The translations under genes and the position numbers were made by a program. Below the pieces are notes generated by a model that was given only the letters and a program-made list of their open reading frames with translations, did not search any database and was not told the DNA's origin. A DNA stretch of 64,000 nucleotides from Parasporobacterium paucivorans DSM 15970 (GTDB taxonomy: Bacteria; Bacillota; Clostridia; Lachnospirales; Lachnospiraceae), in assembly GCF_900141895.1 (NCBI RefSeq), contig NZ_FQYT01000004.1, positions 1 through 64,000 of the forward strand. The letters run 5' to 3'. Below are positions 15,336 to 22,081 of this stretch, in pieces. Positions within the stretch are counted from its first letter, which is position 1. Each line of letters opens with the position of its first letter.

Positions 15336-16343
15336 CTACCTTTCCGCAAATGGCCTCACTGCCTGGATTTTCCCCATCATGGATGCAAACGCTTCGGGAG
15401 TAAGGGATTGAGCCCCATCGCAAAGGGCATGGGAAGGATCGTTATGCACTTCAATAAGCAGACCATCCACACCGGCCATAACTGCAGCCAGAGCCATGGG
15501 GCGGACCAGTTTTGCATCCCCCGTGGCATGGGAAGGATCAGCTATAACCGGAAGATGGGACAATCGATGAAGAACGGGTATCGCAGAGATATCCAGCGTA
15601 TTCCTTGTATAGGTTTCGATTGTTCTTATACCCCTCTCGCATAATATCACCTGCTCATTGCCTCCTGCCATTATGTACTCCGCGCTCATGAGCAGCTCCT
15701 GCAATGTATTTGCAAGACCCCTTTTCAGAAGTACAGGCTTCCTGAGCTGTCCCAGTTTCTTGAGAAGCTCAAAATTCTGCATATTGCGAGCCCCAACCTG
15801 TATGATATCAACCTCTTCAAACAACGGAATATGAGCAGAATCCATTATCTCCGTGACAATGGGAAGTCCAGTTTTTTCCTTTGCTTTCAGAAGCAATTCA
15901 AGGCCTTCCTCCTGAAGTCCCTGGAAGGAGTATGGAGACGTACGCGGTTTAAAAGCACCTCCTCGGAGTATGGATGCACCGGCAGCCTTTACGGATTGGG
16001 CTATCCCGATAATCTGCTCCTCCGATTCAATAGAGCAGGGGCCAGCCATCACCTGAAAATTCCCCCCTCCGATTTTCGTCCCGTTTTGGAGAGTAATAAC
16101 CGTATCTTCCTCATGAAATCTCCGGTTTGATTTTTTAAAAGGTTCCTGGACCCGTTGGACCGTTTCCACGATATCAAATGCTTTCAGCATTTCTATATCG
16201 ATGGTTGAGGTATCCCCCACAAGGCCTATAATTGTGTGGTTTGTACCTATGGAGAGATGGGTGTCGAACCCCATTTCCTTAAGCTGGCTTATGAAATCCG
16301 TTTCCTGCTCCTGTGTAACATGTTTTTTCAATAATATAATCAT
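15336..16343 (-). CDS. aroF: 3-deoxy-7-phosphoheptulonate synthase (type I-beta, with regulatory domain)
   Basis: This 335-residue DAHP synthase makes the first shikimate-pathway intermediate from phosphoenolpyruvate and erythrose 4-phosphate. Residues 1-70 form the ferredoxin-like regulatory domain found in Thermotoga-type enzymes, which mediates feedback by tyrosine or phenylalanine. The barrel holds VMAGPCSIES, LRGGAFKPRTSPYSFQG and DPSHATG. It is the first large gene after a leader peptide and terminator, so enzyme feedback and transcript attenuation would act on the same step. Confidence 0.95.
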   Translation of the reverse strand: MIILLKKHVTQEQETDFISQLKEMGFDTHLSIGTNHTIIGLVGDTSTIDIEMLKAFDIVETVQRVQEPFKKSNRRFHEEDTVITLQNGTKIGGGNFQVMAGPCSIESEEQIIGIAQSVKAAGASILRGGAFKPRTSPYSFQGLQEEGLELLLKAKEKTGLPIVTEIMDSAHIPLFEEVDIIQVGARNMQNFELLKKLGQLRKPVLLKRGLANTLQELLMSAEYIMAGGNEQVILCERGIRTIETYTRNTLDISAIPVLHRLSHLPVIADPSHATGDAKLVRPMALAAVMAGVDGLLIEVHNDPSHALCDGAQSLTPEAFASMMGKIQAVRPFAER

Positions 16344-16376
16344 TTTTATACCTCCATAACTTTGATTTTTTTGTAC

Positions 16377-16409
16377 AAAAAAACCCGGCAGTGTATTTCA
16401 CCGCCGGGT
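16377..16409 (-). terminator. Intrinsic terminator in the aroF leader (attenuator)
   Basis: On the reverse strand ACCCGGCGGTG pairs with CACTGCCGGGT (one mismatch) around a short loop and is followed by seven T residues. It lies between the leader-peptide stop and aroF. A second stem pairs TGATTAT (starting at the leader stop codon, 16456-16450) with ATAATCA (16425-16419) just before it. Confidence 0.88.
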
Positions 16410-16453
16410 CAAAATCCCTGATTATGATACATGTGTTTCCACCTGAACGATAA

Positions 16454-16555
16454 TCAATTCCCATCTGCAGCCAAATACATATAAGCCTTATCCTGATAAT
16501 ACAAGGTAAAGCTGCTAACGTAATATTCGGCTGCAAATTTTCTGAGAATTTCCAT
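16454..16555 (-). CDS. Tyrosine/phenylalanine-rich leader peptide of aroF-tyrA
   Basis: This 33-residue open frame starts at ATG 16555 with GGAGG five bases upstream and ends at TGA 16454. Six codons are Tyr (positions 11, 12, 19, 20, 25, 27) and two are Phe (7, 16), including two Tyr-Tyr pairs. It lies between a consensus promoter and an intrinsic terminator placed before aroF-tyrA, the exact layout of ribosome-mediated attenuation. Slow translation under tyrosine shortage would favour an antiterminator and expression of the operon. An in-frame ATG at 16579 would give 41 residues but has a poorer ribosome site. The peptide itself probably has no function once made. Confidence 0.8.
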   Translation of the reverse strand: MEILRKFAAEYYVSSFTLYYQDKAYMYLAADGN

Positions 16556-16597
16556 TTCGTCCTCCGGTATCAATTTCATGATTTCTTTCTTGATGGA

Positions 16598-16626
16598 AGA
16601 ATACCTTTTTTTCGTCCCAGTGTCAA
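16598..16626 (-). promoter_or_regulatory. Sigma-A promoter of the aroF-tyrA leader
   Basis: TTGACA (16626-16621), 17 bases, TATTCT (16603-16598) on the reverse strand. Transcription would start near 16591, about 36 bases before the leader-peptide ATG. Confidence 0.85.
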
Positions 16627-16672
16627 GCACTTTTTCGATTTAAATCCCCAAAGTGCCCCGTCATGAATTTCA

Positions 16673-16701
16673 TTGAAGAATCGGGGGTTTTATGTTAGTA
16701 T
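16673..16701 (+). promoter_or_regulatory. Candidate promoter of the PucR-type regulator
   Basis: TTGAAG (16673-16678), 17 bases, TAGTAT (16696-16701). The minus-ten box lies inside a perfect inverted repeat. Confidence 0.45.
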
Positions 16702-16707
16702 AAAACC
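16686..16707. repeat. Inverted repeat over the regulator promoter
   Basis: GGTTTTAT and ATAAAACC are separated by six bases and straddle the candidate minus-ten box. The position suggests autorepression of the regulator that follows. Confidence 0.45.
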
Positions 16708-16729
16708 ATTCAGATGAAGGAGATTATAC

Positions 16730-18313
16730 ATGAAAATATCGGTCGCAACCGTACTTGATCACCTAAGCCGGGACACCCGTCACCAGCTGGTCAAAAATAT
16801 CAAACATAATACTTTTTTTACCGGTTTCAGGCTGGCCATTAAGGATATCTCCAACATCGATAAAGATTATGCCTACGTACTTCCATATGACATGTACCCG
16901 CAAATCAATGACAGCCACGATAAGTACAAATCTTTTTTCTTTATTTTCACCAGCACTCAGGAGCTGCAGGAAATCGACATAAAGGCCTGCCGCATTAACG
17001 CCCTTTTCATCCCTGGCACGGAGCAGATTGAGCTGTACAACGACCTCCTGGATTTTTCATCCCGTCTGAACGACTGGAATGAGCGTCTCAACATCGCCCT
17101 GGTTGAAAATCAGTCCATCCAGATCCTCGTCAACCTGAGCAGGGACATTTTCACCAACCCATTCATCATATTTGACCCCGGCTTCAATGTGCTGGCCTAC
17201 ACAGACAACCCCGCCAAAGACGATGAAGGTTACTTTATGATTGTGGACAGGGGGTATACTCCACCCCAGATTCTTGCGGAAATCATGCAGCTGAGCAGCA
17301 GCCACCACAACTTTGCCGTCAAGGCATTCGTGGGAAAAGGAAAGCTAAAAAGCCCCTACGTCAAATCGATATTTCCAGTCAGGCTTGGAAATATTATTGT
17401 CGCCACTTTATGCATGCATTATACAGTTCAGGACATCTCCCAGGGAACAATTGATCTTTTAAACCATTTCACCAAAAAGCTCTCTGCCTGGTTCAAGAAA
17501 TCCAGTCCGGACAATGTGGCCCTCAATCATGTGTATACCGATTACGAACAGCTTTTCACTTATATTCTCAATCATACCATTGACGAAAATGATATCGACC
17601 ACATCGCCAATTTGATCAATATACCGGTACAGGCAACATTCCGGGTATTCGTCATCAGCCTCCCCTCATCGCCCATGAGGAAATTCATCCTGAACAGGGT
17701 GGCCGAACGAATGCCTATGTTGAAGTCCATTATTTATGAACAATGCGTCATGCTGGTCAGCATGTTTTCCAGCAAATACCGGAAAGAATCTGAATTTACA
17801 GACTCAGTATATGACTCACTGAACAGAATGCTGATGGAATTATCCTGTACATGCGGCTCTTCCCGCCCATTCTACAGAATCTGTGATCTGAGGAACGCTT
17901 ATGTCCAGGCCAGCAAGGCCTCGGATATCGGAAGCAGGATCCGCAATCTCAAGAATCCCCGATATCTTCTGCATAATACGCCAAAGACCAACATATATGA
18001 GTATGATGATCTCTATCTCTATCATATGATTGAATGTACATCCAGGGAAGTGACCCTGGAAAGCCTGTGTACGCCCCAGCTTCTGAATCTTCTGGAGTAC
18101 GACGAAAAAAATGGATCCGATAATTACAAAGTCCTTTTCACGTACCTGGAGACATCCAAAAAGACGGCAGAGACAGCCAATATCCTGCACATGCACAGAA
18201 ATAACGTAAATTACCGCATCAAACGGATTGAAGAACTGTTTGACCTGAACCTGGATGATGCAAACCTATGCCTCAAGCTTCAGTTTTCATTCAGAGTGCT
18301 CGATTTGATCTGA
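16730..18313 (+). CDS. PucR/CdaR-type transcriptional regulator
   Basis: This 527-residue protein ends in a PucR-type helix-turn-helix: ETANILHMHRNNVNYRIKRI near residues 482-501 is the hallmark of the family. The middle (about 270-400) resembles the GGDEF-like module of CdaR proteins, and the first 250 residues form a ligand-sensing part without membrane segments. Family members usually activate uptake or degradation genes for purines, sugars acids or aromatic compounds. It is monocistronic, divergent from aroF, and 2.6 kb from the catabolic operon start, so it is one candidate controller of that operon. Start ATG has GAAGGAG upstream. Confidence 0.85.
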   Translation: MKISVATVLDHLSRDTRHQLVKNIKHNTFFTGFRLAIKDISNIDKDYAYVLPYDMYPQINDSHDKYKSFFFIFTSTQELQEIDIKACRINALFIPGTEQIELYNDLLDFSSRLNDWNERLNIALVENQSIQILVNLSRDIFTNPFIIFDPGFNVLAYTDNPAKDDEGYFMIVDRGYTPPQILAEIMQLSSSHHNFAVKAFVGKGKLKSPYVKSIFPVRLGNIIVATLCMHYTVQDISQGTIDLLNHFTKKLSAWFKKSSPDNVALNHVYTDYEQLFTYILNHTIDENDIDHIANLINIPVQATFRVFVISLPSSPMRKFILNRVAERMPMLKSIIYEQCVMLVSMFSSKYRKESEFTDSVYDSLNRMLMELSCTCGSSRPFYRICDLRNAYVQASKASDIGSRIRNLKNPRYLLHNTPKTNIYEYDDLYLYHMIECTSREVTLESLCTPQLLNLLEYDEKNGSDNYKVLFTYLETSKKTAETANILHMHRNNVNYRIKRIEELFDLNLDDANLCLKLQFSFRVLDLI

Positions 18314-18318
18314 TTTTT

Positions 18319-18345
18319 AAAAAAGCGCACCGCAGTGCGCTTTTA
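18319..18345. terminator. Bidirectional intrinsic terminator
   Basis: AAAAAGCGCAC, loop CGCA, GTGCGCTTTTA. It lies between the convergent regulator gene and the acyl-carrier-like gene and has A and T tails on both sides. Confidence 0.9.
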
Positions 18346-18582
18346 TTATTCCCCGATGACGGACAGTATGTAATCAATGGTCTCCCCAAGGGTGTCTGCT
18401 TCCAGGCTGTATATATCAAACTCAGTATTAAATCGATCCTCCAGCACTGCATTCAATTGAAAAAACATGAATTTTTTTCCCGCCTCCAGGGCCTGCTCGT
18501 ATCTGCTTTTCTCATCAACTTTCTCTCTGTCGAGATTCAACACTTCAATAACCGTGTTCAGCACTTCTTCTCTTTTTGTCAT
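18346..18582 (-). CDS. Acyl-carrier-protein-like protein without the phosphopantetheine serine
   Basis: This 78-residue acidic helical protein has the length and spacing of an acyl carrier protein (TKREEVLNTVIEVL, then LEDRFNTEFDI). Where carriers have the Asp-Ser-Leu attachment site at the start of helix two, this protein reads Ala-Gly-Lys-Lys-Phe (34-38), so no phosphopantetheine can be attached. It may be a structural or regulatory relic, or a partner-binding protein. It is a single gene between two convergent or divergent neighbours, with GGGAGAGGAAGAG upstream of its ATG. Homology is inferred from size and pattern only. Confidence 0.6.
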   Translation of the reverse strand: MTKREEVLNTVIEVLNLDREKVDEKSRYEQALEAGKKFMFFQLNAVLEDRFNTEFDIYSLEADTLGETIDYILSVIGE

Positions 18583-18625
18583 CTCTTCCTCTCCCGCTTT
18601 CCATTATCCGTACTGACAGTTTCCA

Positions 18626-18654
18626 TTGACAAAGCGTTTTCCCTATTATATGAT
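18626..18654 (+). promoter_or_regulatory. Sigma-A promoter of mnmA
   Basis: TTGACA (18626-18631), 17 bases, TATGAT (18649-18654). A second TATAAT near 18683 could serve an alternative start. Confidence 0.7.
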
Positions 18655-18658
18655 TTTC

Positions 18659-18672
18659 ATGTTAATTAACAT
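18659..18672. repeat. 14-base perfect palindrome at the mnmA start site
   Basis: ATGTTAATTAACAT begins five bases after the minus-ten box and covers the predicted start of transcription. It is a good candidate operator, though AT-rich palindromes also arise by chance. Confidence 0.45.
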
Positions 18673-18717
18673 AATTATAAGCTATAATGAATAAAATAAA
18701 AATACAAGGATGTTATT

Positions 18718-19806
18718 ATGAAGATAAAAAAAGCTCTTATTGCCATGAGCGGGGGCGTTGACAGTTCCGTAGCCGCATATATGATAAAAGAAGCCGGTTA
18801 TGAAGCCATAGGAATAACCATGAAACTATACAGCAACGAAGACATATGCCTGAACAAGTCTAAGACCTGCTGTTCCCTGGATGACATCCAGGATGCCCGC
18901 AATGTTGCCGAGGCTCTGGATATCCCCTATTATGTCCTGAATTTCACGGATGACTTCAAAGAGAAGGTCATCGATAAATTCGTAGACAGCTACACGCATG
19001 CCTATACGCCCAACCCCTGCATCGACTGCAATCATTTCATAAAGTTCAGCCGCCTTATGCAGAGGGCTGCCGAGCTTGAATGCGATTACGTGGTAACCGG
19101 GCACTATGCGAACATTGAGTTCGACGGGATTTCCGGGCGCTGGCTGCTGAGGAAGGGCGCAGATCCCTCAAAAGATCAGAGCTATGTTCTTTATTCCATG
19201 ACACAGGAACAGCTTTCAAAAACACTGTTTCCCCTGGGGAGGCTTTTCAAGACAGAAATCCGCGAGATGGCTTCCGGATTGAAAATGGTTACGGCCGACA
19301 AGCATGACAGCCAGGATATCTGTTTTGTCCCGGACAATGACTATGCCTCATTTATAGAAAAATATACCGGAAAGAAATTTCCTCCCGGCGATTTCATTGA
19401 CAAGCATGGTAATAAGCTTGGAACACACAACGGCATAATCCGTTATGTTATAGGCCAGCGCAAGGGGCTGGGCCTAGCCCTTCCCAAACCGATGTATGTG
19501 TCCAATGTCAACACCGAAGATAACACCGTGACCCTCGTTTATGCCGAAGACCTTCTGGGAACATCCCTGGATGCAGCGGATATCAACCTGATTTCCGTTC
19601 CGGATCTTTATGAACCGAAACGGGTGAAGGCAAAAATACGTTACAAACAGGAGGAGCAGTGGGCCACCGTTGTCCAGACCTCAGAAAATACTTTCCACCT
19701 GGATTTCGATATCCCCCAGAGGGCTATCACACCCGGTCAGGCGGTGGTGCTCTACGACGGAGATACCGTAGTGGGCGGAGGTACAATCATCAGACCTTCT
19801 GCCTGA
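18718..19806 (+). CDS. mnmA: tRNA-specific 2-thiouridylase
   Basis: This 362-residue MnmA puts the 2-thio group on the wobble uridine of Lys, Glu and Gln tRNAs. It has the PP-loop SGGVDSSVAA near residue 11 for adenylation, the first catalytic cysteine in NPCIDCN, and the second in HDSQDICFVPDND. Sulfur would come from the cysteine desulfurase encoded 9 kb away. It starts at ATG 18718 and converges on the U32 gene with seven bases between stops. A small GCCTGA/TCAGGC hairpin spans both stops. Confidence 0.95.
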   Translation: MKIKKALIAMSGGVDSSVAAYMIKEAGYEAIGITMKLYSNEDICLNKSKTCCSLDDIQDARNVAEALDIPYYVLNFTDDFKEKVIDKFVDSYTHAYTPNPCIDCNHFIKFSRLMQRAAELECDYVVTGHYANIEFDGISGRWLLRKGADPSKDQSYVLYSMTQEQLSKTLFPLGRLFKTEIREMASGLKMVTADKHDSQDICFVPDNDYASFIEKYTGKKFPPGDFIDKHGNKLGTHNGIIRYVIGQRKGLGLALPKPMYVSNVNTEDNTVTLVYAEDLLGTSLDAADINLISVPDLYEPKRVKAKIRYKQEEQWATVVQTSENTFHLDFDIPQRAITPGQAVVLYDGDTVVGGGTIIRPSA

Positions 19807-19813
19807 AATACTA

Positions 19814-21055
19814 TCAGGCCTGGACGGGCGCTTCCTCCGGTATCCGGAAAACATCATATACCTCGGCGTCTGCATCCAATCCGACATAAATAATCTGGCG
19901 AGGGTGCGGGGCCGAATCCATTGGGTTGCCCTTTTCATCACGGATAGAAAGCACGGCAGCCTGCAGATTTCTGCCATCTGGCTTCATGATTTCCAGTGTG
20001 TCTCCCACACTGAATTTATTCTTCTGTTCCATTCTGTACAGACCGTCTTCACCGATTTCCAAAACATACCCCAGATAGGTATAATTTCTAACATATGTAT
20101 TGTTATCATAAATCTGCGTGTCTTTATCCGGCTTTCCGAAGAAAAACCCTGTTGTATATTGTCTGTAGGTGCATTTCGTAAGTTCATCCCTGTAAACAGG
20201 CAGCTTTTCCCGATAAATCTCGGGATTTTTTTTGTAATCGTCGATGGCTGTCCTATACACTCTGGCGACAGTGGCGACATACAGTGCAGTCTTCATTCTT
20301 CCTTCCACTTTAAAACTGTCAATACCGGCTTCTAAAAGTTCCGGAATATATTCAATCATGCATAAATCCTTGGAATTAAAGATGTAGGTTCCACGTTCAT
20401 TTTCGAAGACTGGCATATACTCCCCGGGTCTTTTCTCTTCCACCAGGGAATACTTCCATCTGCACGGGTGTGTACAGGCTCCCCGGTTGGCATCCCTGCC
20501 GGCCATGAAGCTGCTCAGCAGGCATCTTCCGGAATAAGAAATGCACATAGCACCGTGGATGAATGTCTCAATCTCTAATCCAGCCGGGATGTTATCCCTT
20601 ATTTCCCCAATTTCCCTGAGGGACAGCTCTCGGGCCGATACGACCCGTTTTGCGCCCATTGTATGCCAGAATTTAAATGTGGCATAATTTGTATTATTGG
20701 CCTGGGTGCTGATATGAAGCTCCATTTCAGGCAGAATCTCTTTGGCTATCTCAAAAACACCTGGATCAGCTATAATCAGCGCATCCGGGGCCACGTCTTT
20801 CAGATCGTTGAAGTATTCCCTGACCCCTTCCAGATCCTCATTGTGGGCTATGATATTCGCTGTTACATAAACACGAACGCCGTGCTGGTGGGCAAATTCA
20901 ACTCCCTGTTTCATTTCCTCAAGGGTGAAGTTTTTTGCTTTTGCTCTGAGTCCAAAAGCTTCTCCGCCGACATATACAGCATCTGCCCCGTAACGGACGG
21001 CAATCTTCAGTACTTCCAGGCTGCTGGCTGGAACCAGTAATTCGGGATGTCTCAT
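19814..21055 (-). CDS. U32-family protein, probable tRNA hydroxylation protein (TrhP-like)
   Basis: This 413-residue member of the peptidase U32/collagenase-like family has the signature ETFIHGAMCISYSGRCLLS and a following cysteine cluster (NRGACTHPCRWKY) expected to bind an Fe-S cluster. Relatives TrhP and RlhA hydroxylate RNA using prephenate-derived chemistry rather than cutting protein. It lies nine bases after the O-methyltransferase gene; in Bacillus the matching pair makes 5-methoxyuridine at tRNA position 34. The old name protease should not be taken literally. Length is usual for the family. Confidence 0.88.
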   Translation of the reverse strand: MRHPELLVPASSLEVLKIAVRYGADAVYVGGEAFGLRAKAKNFTLEEMKQGVEFAHQHGVRVYVTANIIAHNEDLEGVREYFNDLKDVAPDALIIADPGVFEIAKEILPEMELHISTQANNTNYATFKFWHTMGAKRVVSARELSLREIGEIRDNIPAGLEIETFIHGAMCISYSGRCLLSSFMAGRDANRGACTHPCRWKYSLVEEKRPGEYMPVFENERGTYIFNSKDLCMIEYIPELLEAGIDSFKVEGRMKTALYVATVARVYRTAIDDYKKNPEIYREKLPVYRDELTKCTYRQYTTGFFFGKPDKDTQIYDNNTYVRNYTYLGYVLEIGEDGLYRMEQKNKFSVGDTLEIMKPDGRNLQAAVLSIRDEKGNPMDSAPHPRQIIYVGLDADAEVYDVFRIPEEAPVQA

Positions 21056-21064
21056 GGTATTCTC

Positions 21065-21706
21065 CTATTTCTTGACGCTTACAGCAACGCCATCCCCAAG
21101 AGGGACAATGGTGGTCTCCAACTCCGGACTGTTCTTTAAGGTGTACAGATATTCCCTCATTCTGGCGTGTATCGTTCTGTTTCTTCTTGTTACGGCAAAT
21201 CTTGATTCAATAATATCCCCCTCCTGGAGGACATTATCCGAAACAAGAACCCCACCTTTGTTCAAAAGCCTCATGATATCGGGCAGGAAATGTATGTACT
21301 GTGCCTTGGCTGCATCCATAAAAATAAAATCAAAGGGCTGCGTAAGAGTCGGCAGGACATCTGCTGCATCCCCTTTGATCAGCATAATCTGCTCAGGACG
21401 GCCAGACTTTTCAATTACTTCTTCCGCAATTTTTATCCTTTTGTCATAGGATTCAATGGTAGTGATTCTGGCGTTCCCCTTAAGGTACCGACTCATAAGC
21501 ACCGCCGAATATCCGATGCCGGTTCCGACTTCAAGTACGGAATCCGGCTGCCGGATAGTGAGCAATACCTTCAGAAAACTTTCCATTTCCTTGCGGATTA
21601 TGGGCACGTCTGTCTCGAGTGCATATTTTTCAATCTTATCACAAAAATCACCGTTCCCTGTTTCCAGGGAACGGATGTATGATGCTATTCTTTCATTTAC
21701 AATCAA
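21065..21706 (-). CDS. trmR: O-methyltransferase, probable tRNA 5-hydroxyuridine methyltransferase
   Basis: This 213-residue SAM-dependent methyltransferase of the catechol-O-methyltransferase-like family contains VLEVGTGIGYSAVLMS (SAM loop) and DFIFMDAAKAQY. Its position between a YceG/MltG-like gene and a U32 gene matches yrrL-yrrM-yrrN in Bacillus, where YrrM is TrmR. The start is a TTG at 21706 with AGGTGG upstream; there is no better in-frame ATG. It likely methylates the hydroxyuridine made by the next gene product. Confidence 0.85.
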   Translation of the reverse strand: MIVNERIASYIRSLETGNGDFCDKIEKYALETDVPIIRKEMESFLKVLLTIRQPDSVLEVGTGIGYSAVLMSRYLKGNARITTIESYDKRIKIAEEVIEKSGRPEQIMLIKGDAADVLPTLTQPFDFIFMDAAKAQYIHFLPDIMRLLNKGGVLVSDNVLQEGDIIESRFAVTRRNRTIHARMREYLYTLKNSPELETTIVPLGDGVAVSVKK

Positions 21707-21723
21707 GATTCCACCTGCATATT

Positions 21724-22080
21724 CTACTGTGCACCATTAATCTTCAACTGATCTATAATCTCTTCGGGCCCCTGTGAAGTATTCAGGGTATAATCCCCTG
21801 GATAAAATTGTGCTTCAAAGATAAGACACTGGATGTTGAACGTGCTTTTACTGGCTATCAGACCATTTTTCTTGAGGATGTCGGCTACCTCGGATTTTCC
21901 GGCTCCTTCCGGTATGGTTATGGTCACATCCGTTCCCGGCTCTGCTTCCATTCCCTGGACTGCAAACAGACTCCGGCCGAAATCGAAGCTCTTCATACCC
22001 AGTACCACCAGAAGCAGTACGAGAATAAGAATAATCACGAATCTGGTCCACCTGCTTACGATTTTGTTCCTAGATTTCAT
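21724..22080 (-). CDS. Short MltG/YceG-like membrane protein, catalytic domain absent
   Basis: This 118-residue protein has one amino-terminal membrane helix (WTRFVIILILVLLLVVLG, about 11-28) and then a LysM-like segment (VTITIPEGAGKSEVADIL) typical of the beginning of MltG. Normal MltG has about 350 residues with a transglycosylase domain and catalytic Glu. Here the frame ends cleanly after the LysM part, with the next gene 17 bases on. It starts one base after the RNase J stop. The place in the gene order matches yrrL (mltG) of Bacillus. It is either a reduced form used in this lineage or a remnant. It cannot cut peptidoglycan by itself. Confidence 0.7.
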   Translation of the reverse strand: MKSRNKIVSRWTRFVIILILVLLLVVLGMKSFDFGRSLFAVQGMEAEPGTDVTITIPEGAGKSEVADILKKNGLIASKSTFNIQCLIFEAQFYPGDYTLNTSQGPEEIIDQLKINGAQ

Positions 22081-22081
22081 T

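Noticed and set aside
16279-16536. 85-codon reverse frame across the aroF leader
   Set aside because: It runs through the terminator stem and into aroF out of frame. The 33-codon leader peptide with its ribosome site explains the region better.
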